64,000 nucleotides of DNA from NCBI RefSeq assembly GCF_007197885.1, contig NZ_VKKG01000002.1, forward strand, positions 593,201 through 657,200. The letters run 5' to 3'. The notes beneath the pieces are model-generated. The model did not search any database, was not told where the DNA came from, and saw nothing but the letters and a program-made list of their open reading frames with translations. A program made the translations under genes and the position numbers. Position 1 is the first letter of the stretch. Each line of letters opens with the position of its first letter. The stretch is from Tessaracoccus rhinocerotis (lineage in GTDB: Bacteria; Actinomycetota; Actinomycetes; Propionibacteriales; Propionibacteriaceae). Positions 36,723 through 45,309 of the stretch are shown piece after piece.

Positions 36723-36986
36723 GTGAAGTCCTTCGAACAACTCTTCGCCCAGCTGACGGAGACCGCCCGCACGCGCCCCGACGGGTCCTCGACGGTGGCC
36801 CGCCTCGACGCGGGCGTCCACCACATCGGCAAGAAGGTCGTCGAGGAGGCCGCCGAGGTCTGGATGGCGGCCGAGTACGAGTCCAAGGAGGAGGCGGCCG
36901 AGGAGATCAGCCAGCTCCTGTACCACCTGCAGGTGATGATGATCGCCCTGGACCTCGACCTCGAAGACGTCTACCGCCACCTGTGA
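36723..36986 (+). CDS. hisE: Phosphoribosyl-ATP pyrophosphatase HisE
   Basis: 87-residue enzyme of histidine synthesis (second step). Typical features are the [13 protein letters not shown] acidic metal-binding helix and the [14 protein letters not shown] helix of the all-alpha NTP pyrophosphatase fold. The start is GTG. hisG follows 22 bases downstream. The separate small HisE, not fused to HisI, is usual in actinobacteria. Confidence 0.95.
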   Translation: MKSFEQLFAQLTETARTRPDGSSTVARLDAGVHHIGKKVVEEAAEVWMAAEYESKEEAAEEISQLLYHLQVMMIALDLDLEDVYRHL

Positions 36987-37008
36987 TCCGAACCCGGAGA
37001 GAATCCTG

Positions 37009-37869
37009 ATGACTGAAGAACGACTCCTGAAGGTAGCCGTGCCCAACAAGGGCGCCCTGGCCGAAGCGGCGGCAGGCATGCTGCGTGCCGCCGGGTACCA
37101 CCAGCGCACGGACTCCAAGGACCTCACGCTGATCGACTCCGACCACAACGTCGAGTTCTACTACCTGCGTCCCCGTGACATCGCCGTGTACGTCGGCGAG
37201 GGTCACCTCGACCTGGGCATCACCGGCCGCGACATGCTGCTGGACTCGGGTGCCCAGGCAACCGAACTGATGCAGCTCGGGTTCGGCAGCAGCCGCTTCC
37301 GCTTCGCGGGCAGGGCCGGACAGGGCTGGACGGTCGAGTCCCTTGCGGGCAAGCGGATCGCCACGTCCTACCCGGGGCTGCTGCAGACCTGGCTGGACGA
37401 GCGCGGCATCGACGCGACCCTGACCAAGCTCGACGGCGCGGTGGAGTCGGCGATCCGGCTCGGCGTTGCCGACGCGGTGGCCGACGTCGTCGAGACCGGG
37501 ACGACGCTGCGTCGCGCCGGACTCGAGATGTTCGGCGACGTGATCGTCGAGTCCGAGGCCGTCCTGATCCGCCGCAACTCCGGTGCGGAGCCCGCCGGGC
37601 TGGACGCGCTGCGGACCCGCCTCGAGAGCGTCCTGGTGGCACACAACTTCCTGATGATGGACTACAACGTGGAGGCGGCCAACCTGGACGCCACCACCGC
37701 CCTGGCCAGCGGCGTCAACGGTCCCACCGTCTCGCAGCTCGCGAAGGAGGGTTGGTTGGCAGTGCGCGTCCTCGTCCCCAAGAAGGGTGCGCACCAGCTC
37801 ATGGACGACCTGTTCGAGCTCGGCGCCCGGGGCATCCTCCTGACCGAACTGAGGTCGTGCAGGCTGTGA
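37009..37869 (+). CDS. hisG: ATP phosphoribosyltransferase HisG (long form)
   Basis: 286-residue first enzyme of histidine synthesis. The substrate-binding region is VAVPNKGALAEAAAGML, followed by LRPRDIAVYVGEGHLDLGITGRD, and ADAVADVVETGTTLRRAGL is the PRPP loop. The C-terminal ACT-like regulatory domain (about 210-286) marks the long, histidine-inhibited form that needs no HisZ. It overlaps the PH-domain protein gene by four bases. Confidence 0.96.
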   Translation: MTEERLLKVAVPNKGALAEAAAGMLRAAGYHQRTDSKDLTLIDSDHNVEFYYLRPRDIAVYVGEGHLDLGITGRDMLLDSGAQATELMQLGFGSSRFRFAGRAGQGWTVESLAGKRIATSYPGLLQTWLDERGIDATLTKLDGAVESAIRLGVADAVADVVETGTTLRRAGLEMFGDVIVESEAVLIRRNSGAEPAGLDALRTRLESVLVAHNFLMMDYNVEAANLDATTALASGVNGPTVSQLAKEGWLAVRVLVPKKGAHQLMDDLFELGARGILLTELRSCRL

Positions 37870-38381
37870 CCGAGCAGACCCCGCCCGAGCAGGCGGCCCC
37901 GAAACTTCCCGAGAGGCTGCAGTTCACCAGCGTCACGGTGCTGGTGACCTCGGTCGTGGGATCCGTCGTGCTGCTGCTGGCGGCCATGTGGGGTTGGTAC
38001 GCGATCGGCGCCTCGATCCGGTCCCAGATCACGTGGTTCCAGGCCGCGACGCTGCTGTTCTTCCTGGTCTTCATGATCGCGATGATGCTGTCGATCGGAT
38101 ACTCCCGCATCTGGGCCGACGAGGACGGTGTCGTCGTGCGCAACGGCCCCTTGCTCCGCAAGTTCCGCATCGACGAGGTTGCTGGCCTGCGTCTTCGTGA
38201 CGGCGACCCATGGGCCTACCTGCTCATCAAGCACAACGGGGGAGTGAAGCGTCGCGCCGTGCTGGCCATCCAGACGCTCGAGGGAGCCAAGGCCAAGCGC
38301 AAGATCCGGGCGCTGCGCGTGTGGCTGAAGGCTCACGGCGCGAACTCCGACGGCGTCACCCTCGAGGGCGAGCAGCAGTAG
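37866..38381 (+). CDS. PH-domain-containing membrane protein
   Basis: 171-residue protein with two membrane helices (about 25-50 and 60-82), followed by a bacterial PH-like domain (IWADEDGVVVRNGPLLRKFRIDEVAGLRL...). Relatives sit after hisG in many actinobacteria and their function is unknown. The start is GTG overlapping the hisG stop. A strong promoter for the next unit lies 38 bases downstream. Confidence 0.85.
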   Translation: MTEQTPPEQAAPKLPERLQFTSVTVLVTSVVGSVVLLLAAMWGWYAIGASIRSQITWFQAATLLFFLVFMIAMMLSIGYSRIWADEDGVVVRNGPLLRKFRIDEVAGLRLRDGDPWAYLLIKHNGGVKRRAVLAIQTLEGAKAKRKIRALRVWLKAHGANSDGVTLEGEQQ

Positions 38382-38418
38382 CGACTCGGCCAGTGGCCGG
38401 GGTCAGGCCATCCAACCC

Positions 38419-38447
38419 TTGACACCGCCACCCCTCGCGGGTATGTT
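38419..38447 (+). promoter_or_regulatory. Strong promoter upstream of the secreted hydrolase
   Basis: TTGACA (38419-38424) and TATGTT (38442-38447) are separated by exactly 17 bases, close to the vegetative sigma consensus. The expected start site is about 38454. Confidence 0.75.
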
Positions 38448-38453
38448 CAGGTC

Positions 38454-38827
38454 TGGAACAAACCGGTGGTTGTTTACAACGATGTAACACCGGTTCCTGC
38501 AGCAGGAGGACACACGTTTCCTGGCCCTGGAGACAATGCCGGGATTCCCGCCTCCGATGAGTCGGAGTGCGAAGGCCATTGAAGAACAAGGTTTGAAGAC
38601 GAGTGAGGTGATGAGTTTATCGCCGAATGACCGGTACCCGGACCATCAGGGTATCCGATGTGGCGTTCCTGTCCTTGGCAAACAGGCGCCTGACAGCCCA
38701 ACTGGATGCACTCGCTGCTGAAGAGCGTTTCACGAAGTCGCGCTCCGCGACGGCGAGGGATGACGAAATCAGCAGTACCTCGGTTATGGAACAGAGAAGT
38801 TCACTACACAACCTCGGAGGGTTTACG
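38454..38827 (+). other. Long leader of the secreted hydrolase gene
   Basis: About 375 bases separate the promoter from the chosen start codon. Apart from the inverted repeat at its beginning I see no gene with a convincing ribosome site. A 61-codon frame (38536-38721) and an in-frame 67-codon extension of the hydrolase frame (from 38627) are present, but neither resembles anything I know. The base composition is noticeably less GC-rich than the flanks. Confidence 0.5.
38461..38495 (+). repeat. Nested inverted repeat at the start of the leader
   Basis: AACCGGTG (38461-38468) and CACCGGTT (38488-38495) are perfect 8-bp arms. They enclose TTTACA/TGTAA inner arms around ACGA. The element starts about seven bases after the predicted transcription start, so it could be an operator or an RNA hairpin at the 5' end of the message. 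Confidence 0.6.
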
Positions 38828-41293
38828 TTGAAAAAGATACCAGTCCTGACATTAGTTCTTGCTCTACTCGCCCTGGTGTTCCCGGCGGCAACAGCGTCCC
38901 CGGCGGAACCAGGCCCGTGGCGACAGGTCGACCCGGCCGATGTGGTGCTCGGAAAGAGTTATCTCGTCGTGTCCCAGCACGGCGCACTCGTGAATGCCGA
39001 GGCCACCATCAGCACGCCGGGCGACGTCACCGGTGACACGCAGATCGGCATGGCGTCCAAGCCCGTGACCATCGAGGACGGCTTGATCACGTCCGAGGTG
39101 ACAGACGACATGGTCTGGCAGTTCGGCCCCGGCGCGAACACCGCCGCCGCAGCGGGCGGCCTTGGCGAGGGCGCGGGCTACTACCTGCTGAACGACGCCC
39201 CCGGCACTGGGGGAGGCACGGAGCCCCTGCGAAGGGAGTCCAGCTTCAACGCGCAGCATGCCCCGCTCAACACCACCGGCGCAGCCGTCAACGGCAACCA
39301 GCAGAGCATGTTGATGCACGTGCTGGACGAGGCCGCGGGCACCGTCTCCCTGTACCTATGGGGCGGCAACAACCAGTTCAACTTCGCCGTGCACAGCACG
39401 GAGGACGGCTTCACTGCGAAGAGCCTGACGGCCGGGGCCACGAGCGCGGCCCAACTGCTGGAGCAGATGCAGGAGTCGCCGGAACTGCGACTGTACGAAC
39501 CGGTCTCGGCCGTCGGCGAACAGCACTATGTGATGGCGTCCTCCGGTGAGAATGGCAGCATCAGCCCGTCCTCCCTTGCCGGCCATGTCTGGGTCAATGA
39601 GGGCGAGGACCTGACCTTCACCTTCGAGCCTGCCTTCGGGTTCGAGGTCGACACCGTCACCGTGGACGGCGTGGAAGTGGATTTCGCCGACAATCAGTAC
39701 ACGATGGAGAATGTGGTCACAAGTGGGGCACAGATCCATGTGACATTCAGGCCGGACTCCAATGCGGCGGAGATTCCGTTCACGGTGTTCAACGACATCT
39801 TCTCCGTGGGCAACGTGACCACTGCCGTGATCATTGACCTGGGTGAGGGCAACCAGGCCAATCTCGCCGACGTGAGTGCCGACATGTTCTCGGCAGCCGC
39901 CAGGAACACGAGGCTGGACGGCACCAGTGTGATCTTCGATGGATCGAGGAACATCACCCGGGTTTATGTGAACGATGCACCCGAACCCCTCGGCTATGTT
40001 TCGCCCGCGCCGGGGTCCGATGATCTCGTGGTCGACACCCCCGATACTGGTCGCTACATCGTTGTAGAGTTTGAGTTCTGGAATGCCAATGGCTACACCT
40101 CAGGGTCGATGGTCTCGGGCAACCTGCAAAACGCGTTCTCCGCGATCCTGAACTACCGTGTCAATGTCGATCGCGAGATCGTGCTGACCGACGGCACCGC
40201 CATCGTCCCGAGGTTCACCCAGTCGGCGGTGGTCAACCCGGCGCTGGACAAGTTCGTCCCGTCCAAGACGAACCCGGGAGGCGCAGGAAACATGGACGTC
40301 CTGCTCTCCATCGACGAGTCGTGGGAGCAGGATGGTCCGCTGCCACTGTTCATCTACAACCATGGTGGTGGCCGCGGTGGCCCGGCCGGTGACTACTTCG
40401 CACCGGTGCAGACCGCGAACGGGGCGGCAGTGCTCTCCAAGCGTCAGTTGGAGAACCCCGGCAAGTACAACGCCCACATCATCGCCACCCAGAACCACTC
40501 CAACAGCCAGGTGAACAACGAGGCCCTGATGGCCTACGTCGATCAACTGGTGGCGGACGGCCTCGTGGATCCCGACCGCGTCTACATGTCCGGGTTCTCG
40601 ATGGGCAGCATGTACACCGTCGGCATGTACACCCGCAATCCTGAATTCCTCACGGCGATCGTTCCCCTCGCCGGGGGCGGGTTGCCGAGCGTGGAGCAAC
40701 TCACGGAGAACCCGGAGTTGGCGAAGGTCTCCATCTGGGCCCATTCGCACGAGGCGGACTTCATGGGTGGGCCATGGACGGAGTACTTCTCCACCGGTGG
40801 CGCCGCCAGCGGGCTGTACGAGGAGGCCAACGTTTCGATTCTTGAAACCAACCAGGCGTTCAACTTCCCGTACTTCGGCTTCGACTGGACACCCCACGAG
40901 ACCGAGGCCCAGGTCTTCAGCAACAAGATCAGCCAGTCGAACACCGTCTTCGCCTACGGCCCCGGCCACGAGGAGTTCGCGGACGAGACGATCTTCGACT
41001 GGATGTTCGCACAGTTCAAGTCGGAGAACAGGATCGGAGACCTTCAGGACATGGTCGCCGGTCTGGCTCTCAACAAGGGCAACATGAACGCCTTGACCGT
41101 GAAGCTGGCCAACGCCGACAGGTTCGTCTCCGAAGGGAATGCCGAGCAGGCGGGCGACATGCTGAATGCCTTCATGAACCAGGTCAGTGCGTTCGTCAAC
41201 GCGGGCAAGCTGACTGAGGAACAGGCGCTGGAGATGAATGCAGCGGCCGAGGAAACGCTCAAGTACGTGCATTACGTGACTACCCTGAGGTAG
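38828..41293 (+). CDS. Large secreted alpha/beta hydrolase (esterase/depolymerase-like)
   Basis: 821 residues from a TTG start at 38828, preceded by GGAGGG at proper spacing. The sequence then reads MKKIPVLTLVLALLALVFPAATAS, quoted in part, a classic signal peptide. An N-terminal region of unknown fold is followed by an InlB B-repeat-like segment (GENGSISP... to ...IHVTF) and another beta-rich region. The alpha/beta hydrolase domain shows YNHGGGRGG as oxyanion loop, nucleophile Ser591 in GFSMGS, candidate Asp644 in HEADFMG and His714 in GPGHEEF. A C-terminal helical FIVAR-like region (about 740-821) ends the protein. No anchor is seen. The domain resembles polyhydroxyalkanoate depolymerase/esterase-type enzymes, but the substrate is unknown. 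Codon usage is less extreme than its neighbours, hinting at acquisition. Confidence 0.75.
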   Translation: MKKIPVLTLVLALLALVFPAATASPAEPGPWRQVDPADVVLGKSYLVVSQHGALVNAEATISTPGDVTGDTQIGMASKPVTIEDGLITSEVTDDMVWQFGPGANTAAAAGGLGEGAGYYLLNDAPGTGGGTEPLRRESSFNAQHAPLNTTGAAVNGNQQSMLMHVLDEAAGTVSLYLWGGNNQFNFAVHSTEDGFTAKSLTAGATSAAQLLEQMQESPELRLYEPVSAVGEQHYVMASSGENGSISPSSLAGHVWVNEGEDLTFTFEPAFGFEVDTVTVDGVEVDFADNQYTMENVVTSGAQIHVTFRPDSNAAEIPFTVFNDIFSVGNVTTAVIIDLGEGNQANLADVSADMFSAAARNTRLDGTSVIFDGSRNITRVYVNDAPEPLGYVSPAPGSDDLVVDTPDTGRYIVVEFEFWNANGYTSGSMVSGNLQNAFSAILNYRVNVDREIVLTDGTAIVPRFTQSAVVNPALDKFVPSKTNPGGAGNMDVLLSIDESWEQDGPLPLFIYNHGGGRGGPAGDYFAPVQTANGAAVLSKRQLENPGKYNAHIIATQNHSNSQVNNEALMAYVDQLVADGLVDPDRVYMSGFSMGSMYTVGMYTRNPEFLTAIVPLAGGGLPSVEQLTENPELAKVSIWAHSHEADFMGGPWTEYFSTGGAASGLYEEANVSILETNQAFNFPYFGFDWTPHETEAQVFSNKISQSNTVFAYGPGHEEFADETIFDWMFAQFKSENRIGDLQDMVAGLALNKGNMNALTVKLANADRFVSEGNAEQAGDMLNAFMNQVSAFVNAGKLTEEQALEMNAAAEETLKYVHYVTTLR

Positions 41294-41323
41294 CCGTTGT
41301 CGCACTGCTCGGGCGTGCAATCG

Positions 41324-41367
41324 GGAGCAGGCCGCATCGAATCCTCTGATTCGATGCGGCCTGCTCC
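41324..41367. terminator. Bidirectional terminator, perfect 20-bp stem
   Basis: Positions 41324-41343 and 41348-41367 are exact inverted repeats (arm begins GGAGCAGGCC) with a CTCT loop. They lie between the convergent hydrolase and membrane-protein genes and can serve both. Confidence 0.85.
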
Positions 41368-41394
41368 TTGGTCGCCAAGGGGCCAGAAGTGGGA

Positions 41395-41883
41395 TCACAT
41401 GATGCCGCGCTTGCGCAGCAGGGCCTCGATCTCCGCGTCCTCCGGGTCCACCGCCGGCGCCTGCTTGCCCTTGGCCGGTTGCTGCGCCGTGGCAGCCTCC
41501 GGGCGGTTCTCCCGGGTCAGGGAGGGTTGCGCGGGCTGATCGACCGCGGTCGGCCGGCCCTGCGCGCGGGTGCGCACCTGCTTGGGTCGTGCCTTGGTCC
41601 GCATGAACCCGGCGATGACCAGCAGGACGATGCCGAGGCCTAGCAGTCCGGCCCCCCAGCTCATGGCCTCGTTCCACACCGTCCGCTGGGCCCAGTCGAT
41701 CAGGCTCAGCACGCCGTTGTAGGCGAGGCGGGTGAGGCCGGTCAGGTACATGCCCAGCGGGAGCACCACCAGACCGATCCCGGCGACGAGCGTCCGGGGG
41801 TTCCTGCCCCGCGCGAACAGCCCGGCGGTGGCAGCGGCGATCACGGTCATTAGACAGATGGTGATGAACAGGGAGGCTTCCAT
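41395..41883 (-). CDS. Small membrane protein of unknown function
   Basis: 162-residue protein with three hydrophobic segments (about 4-25, 33-52 and 78-100) and a cytoplasmic, charged Pro/Gln-rich C-terminal tail ending EDAEIEALLRKRGIM. I chose the ATG at 41883; the frame continues upstream without similarity. No catalytic motif is seen. It diverges from the fprA-type gene with a 95-base gap. Confidence 0.7.
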   Translation of the reverse strand: MEASLFITICLMTVIAAATAGLFARGRNPRTLVAGIGLVVLPLGMYLTGLTRLAYNGVLSLIDWAQRTVWNEAMSWGAGLLGLGIVLLVIAGFMRTKARPKQVRTRAQGRPTAVDQPAQPSLTRENRPEAATAQQPAKGKQAPAVDPEDAEIEALLRKRGIM

Positions 41884-41978
41884 GTCCCAAGCTTTGCACA
41901 CGCAGGAATGCGCCGACCCGGGGCGCCGGTCGGGGACTGCTGTTAGCTTGGTGGGCATTCGTACGAGGAGGTGCGACC

Positions 41979-43370
41979 GTGGACCCTCGAACCGCCCCAA
42001 GCCGGCGCCGGGTGGCCGTGATCGGCTCCGGCCCCTCGGGTCTGTACACCGCCGAGGCGCTCCTGGCCGGTGACCCAGAGGTCCTGGTGGACGTGATCGA
42101 CCGGTTGCCCGCCCCGTACGGCCTCGTCCGCTACGGCGTCGCACCCGACCACGCCAAGATGAAGTCGGTGGCCCGGAAACTCGAATCCCCCTTCGACAGT
42201 CCCCGCGGCCGCTTCCTCGGCAACGTGCACGTGGGCGCTGACGGCATCCCGGTGGACGCGCTCCGCGAGCACTACCACGCGGTCGTGCACGCCACCGGCA
42301 GCGCAGTCGACCGCCACCTCGGCATCGAGGGCGAGGAGTTGGAGGGCTCGGTCGGGTCCGGCGCGTTCGTGTCCTGGTACTGCGGCCACCCGGACGCCGC
42401 CGACCTGCGGCCCGGACTCGACGGCGCAGCCGCGGCGGTGGTGGTCGGCGCGGGGAACGTGGCGCTCGACGTCGCCCGGATCCTCGCCCGGCCGGCGGAG
42501 GACCTCGCGGTCACGGACCTGCACAACGCCGTGCTGGACCGGCTGCACGACAGCGCCATCACCGACGTGCACGTCCTGGTGCGCCGCGGGCCGCAGCACA
42601 CCAGGTTCACCCCTGTCGAACTGCGGGCCCTGGCAGGCCTCGACGACGTCGAGGTGGTGGTGCGCGACGACGACACGTTGGCGCAGGACCTCGACGTGCC
42701 GTCGGACCGGCGGACCCGGCAGCTGGTGGACACGCTCACGCAGTGGACCCACGAGCGTCCCGGGGCAGGTGGGCGCCGCCGGATCCACCTGCGCTTCCTC
42801 CGCAGCCCCGCGCGGCTCCTGCCCGACGGCCACGGACGGGTTGCGGGAGTCGAGATCGAGCGCAACGAGGTCACCCCGCAGGGCCGCATCCGCAGTACCG
42901 GCGAGCGCGAGGTGCTCGCGGCCGGGCTGGTCGTGCGGGCCATCGGGTACACCGGCGAGCCGGTTCCGGGACTGCCGTTCGACGAGGCCAGCGGAACCAT
43001 CCCCAACGAGGCGGGCCGGGTGGTGCGGGACGGTGAGCCGGTGCCCGGGACGTACGTCGCGGGCTGGATCAAGCGCGGCCCCAAGGGCGTGATCGGGACC
43101 AACAAGGGAGACGGAGCGGAGACCGCCGCCTCGGTGCTGGCCGACCTGCCGACGCTGCCGGAGCCGCCCCGGGGCGGTGGCGTGGAGGTGCTTGGGCGGC
43201 TGGCTGACCACGGCATCGAGCCGGTCTCCTGGGCCGAGTGGCAGAGCCTGGACGCCGCCGAGGTCGAACTCGGCAACAGCCGCGTCGGGGCGGAGCGGAT
43301 CAAGATCGCCGAGCGGGAGGGCATGCTCGACGCGGCGAGGGGGCGCGGTGGTGTCGGGGGTGCTGGTTAG
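41979..43370 (+). CDS. FAD-dependent ferredoxin/NADP+ reductase (FprA/adrenodoxin-reductase type)
   Basis: 463-residue flavoprotein. The FAD-binding motif is VAVIGSGPSGLYTAEALL at residue 12, followed by RLPAPYGLVRYGVAPDH, typical of adrenodoxin-reductase-like proteins. The NADP-binding VVVGAGNVALDVARILAR is present, as is GPKGVIGTNKGDGAETA near the C-terminus. AGGAGG precedes the GTG. It transfers electrons between NADPH and ferredoxin and could supply the P450 encoded 8 kb downstream, though that link is only a guess. Confidence 0.93.
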   Translation: MDPRTAPSRRRVAVIGSGPSGLYTAEALLAGDPEVLVDVIDRLPAPYGLVRYGVAPDHAKMKSVARKLESPFDSPRGRFLGNVHVGADGIPVDALREHYHAVVHATGSAVDRHLGIEGEELEGSVGSGAFVSWYCGHPDAADLRPGLDGAAAAVVVGAGNVALDVARILARPAEDLAVTDLHNAVLDRLHDSAITDVHVLVRRGPQHTRFTPVELRALAGLDDVEVVVRDDDTLAQDLDVPSDRRTRQLVDTLTQWTHERPGAGGRRRIHLRFLRSPARLLPDGHGRVAGVEIERNEVTPQGRIRSTGEREVLAAGLVVRAIGYTGEPVPGLPFDEASGTIPNEAGRVVRDGEPVPGTYVAGWIKRGPKGVIGTNKGDGAETAASVLADLPTLPEPPRGGGVEVLGRLADHGIEPVSWAEWQSLDAAEVELGNSRVGAERIKIAEREGMLDAARGRGGVGGAG

Positions 43371-43379
43371 GGTTTGCGC

Positions 43380-44570
43380 ATGGCAGCAGTCCTCAGCTCC
43401 GCCCAGGCCCGTCGCATCGCGCTCGCCGCCCAGGGCTTCGCAACCCCCAGACCCGAGCCCGGAGCCGCGACGATGCGGCAGCTGCAGCGGGTCATCGACA
43501 CGGTCCAGGTGATCCAGATCGACAGCGTGAACGTGCTCACGCGCAGTCAGTACCTGCCGTTCTTCTCCCGTCTCGGCCCCTATGACACCGCACTGCTGGA
43601 CCGGGCGCGCGACGGCGTCGGCCCGCGTGCCCGGGGCGGCCGACGCCTGGTCGAGTACTGGGCGCACGCGGCAAGCCTGGTCCCGCCCGAGACCTGGCCG
43701 TACCTGGCGTTCCGCCGGGCCACCGCGGACCGTGACGCCTGGGGAAGGCACGTCCTCACCGACCACCCGGAGGTCGTCGACGCGGTGCTCGCGGCGGTGC
43801 ACGAGCACGGGCCACTGACCGCTCGTGAGGTCGACGACCTCGTCGAGCACGGGGTGCTGCGCAACAAGGACAACTGGGGCTGGAACTGGTCACTGGTCAA
43901 GCAGTGCCTCGAGTACCTGTTCTGGGCCGGGGAGATCGTCAGCTCGGGGCGCAACCAGCAGTTCGAGCGGCGCTACGCGGCCCCCGAGCAGGTGCTGACC
44001 CCCGAACAGATCGCGTACCGTCCGGATGCCGCGGAGGCGGCGGTGGAGCTGGTGCGCAGGGCCGCCCGGGCACACGGCGTCGGAACGCTGTCGGACCTCG
44101 CGGACTACTTCCGGCTCCGCAAGGGTGAGGCCGCCCGGGCCCTGGCCGAGCTCGTCGGCACCGGAGAACTGGAGCGCGTCGAGGTGGAGGGCTGGGCGGA
44201 ACCCGCCTACCTCGACCCGATGGCCCGCCGGCCCCGCCGGGTGGCGGCCCGTGCCCTGCTCAGCCCGTTCGACTCGCTGGTGTGGGAGCGGGACCGAACC
44301 GAGCGGCTCTTCGGTTTCCACTACCGGATCGAGATCTACGTCCCGGAGCCCAAGCGCGTCCACGGCTACTACGTGCTGCCGTTCCTCTGGGGTGACCGGC
44401 TGGTGGCGAGGGTGGACCTCAAGTCCGACCGGGCCGCTGGCGTGCTGCTGGTGCGACGGCTGCACCTCGAGCCCGACGCCCCCGCCGACACGGAGGCAGC
44501 CCTCGCGGACGAACTCCGGGAGCTCGCCGACTGGCTCGGGCTGGGCGGGGTGGAGCCGGACAGCCACTAG
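43380..44570 (+). CDS. Winged-helix DNA glycosylase, YcaQ/AlkX family
   Basis: 396-residue protein of the HTH_42 family that includes interstrand-crosslink DNA glycosylases. The catalytic QxD motif is seen as VIQIDSVNVL. YWAHAASLVP and a series of winged-helix segments follow (for example ALVERL-like GTLSDLADYFRLRKGEA). SPFDSLVWERDRTERLFGF and the YVLPFLWGDRLVARVDLK block are family signatures. I chose the ATG at 43380. It presumably acts in repair of DNA crosslinks. Confidence 0.88.
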   Translation: MAAVLSSAQARRIALAAQGFATPRPEPGAATMRQLQRVIDTVQVIQIDSVNVLTRSQYLPFFSRLGPYDTALLDRARDGVGPRARGGRRLVEYWAHAASLVPPETWPYLAFRRATADRDAWGRHVLTDHPEVVDAVLAAVHEHGPLTAREVDDLVEHGVLRNKDNWGWNWSLVKQCLEYLFWAGEIVSSGRNQQFERRYAAPEQVLTPEQIAYRPDAAEAAVELVRRAARAHGVGTLSDLADYFRLRKGEAARALAELVGTGELERVEVEGWAEPAYLDPMARRPRRVAARALLSPFDSLVWERDRTERLFGFHYRIEIYVPEPKRVHGYYVLPFLWGDRLVARVDLKSDRAAGVLLVRRLHLEPDAPADTEAALADELRELADWLGLGGVEPDSH

Positions 44571-44580
44571 GCTCGCCAGC

Positions 44581-45099
44581 ATGGACCAGCTGCACCGACT
44601 CGCCCAGCCCAGTGCCCGCTTCGACGGGGACACGGGGCAGGCGGACCCGATCACGCGCCGGGCCATCGCCGAGGTCCGCGACCACACCGGCTACATCCGG
44701 GCACTGGTGGCGCTCTGCACCTCGAGACTGCTGATGCCCGTGGTGGCCAGCGGCGACGAGACGATGCACCAGGATCCCGACCGGGAGGCCGAGTTGGCCG
44801 CCGTGACCATCACTGACGGCACGGACACCGCCCTACTGGCATTCACGGGAATCGACTCCATGAAGGCGTGGCAGGCAGGGGCGAGGCCGGTTCTCTGCCA
44901 CCTCGACGAGCTCGCCGCCACCGTGGGACCAGCCGGCGCCAACCAGTTGGTGCTGGACGTGGCCGGGCCGGTCCCGTTCGTGCTGGCGGGGGAGGCCCTG
45001 CGCCTCGTGGCCGAGGGGTTCCGCGCCGTCGAGTTCGAGGGCGAGGAGTTCGCCTGGGTCAAGTATGGGGAACAGCCCGATGATTTGGCCGAGCACTGA
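44581..45099 (+). CDS. SseB family protein
   Basis: 172-residue cytosolic protein with the SseB-like fold: LCTSRLLMPVV, LLAFTGIDSMKAWQ and LDVAGPVPFVLAGEALRLVAEG. The family is widespread and in actinobacteria often precedes infC. Its molecular role is not known to me. An infC promoter appears to overlap its last codons. Confidence 0.83.
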   Translation: MDQLHRLAQPSARFDGDTGQADPITRRAIAEVRDHTGYIRALVALCTSRLLMPVVASGDETMHQDPDREAELAAVTITDGTDTALLAFTGIDSMKAWQAGARPVLCHLDELAATVGPAGANQLVLDVAGPVPFVLAGEALRLVAEGFRAVEFEGEEFAWVKYGEQPDDLAEH

Positions 45100-45114
45100 C
45101 GGTGAGTGTAGAGT
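45085..45114 (+). promoter_or_regulatory. Candidate infC operon promoter
   Basis: TTGGCC (45085-45090) and TAGAGT (45109-45114) are 18 bases apart. They overlap the end of the SseB-like gene and would produce a leader of about 190 bases containing the attenuator. Confidence 0.5.
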
Positions 45115-45245
45115 TGGGTGTCGTTGAGATCTGCCATCAGGTGGATCCGTCTCAAGTGGAGGCCTGACCTCCCACCTGCGTGGCCCATGGCTGCCGGGTC
45201 GGTATGCGCGCTGGGTGGCTGTCGTGGCCCCGGGACGCGTTGTCA

Positions 45246-45271
45246 GGCCTTCGCATGTGCGGAGGCCTTTT
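45246..45271 (+). terminator. Attenuator-like hairpin in the infC leader
   Basis: GGCCTTCGCA (45246-45255) pairs with TGCGGAGGCC (45258-45267), followed at once by TTTT. This is a typical intrinsic terminator about 40 bases before infC, inside the leader. Leader attenuation of infC-rpmI-rplT operons is known in other bacteria. Confidence 0.7.
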
Positions 45272-45309
45272 GCATTTCCCGGCACCACCATCTAATCCCT
45301 GGAGGACAC

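Noticed and set aside
38536..38721. Small 61-codon gene in the hydrolase leader.
   Set aside because: No well-spaced ribosome site, no recognisable similarity and overlap with the hydrolase frame; left as leader.
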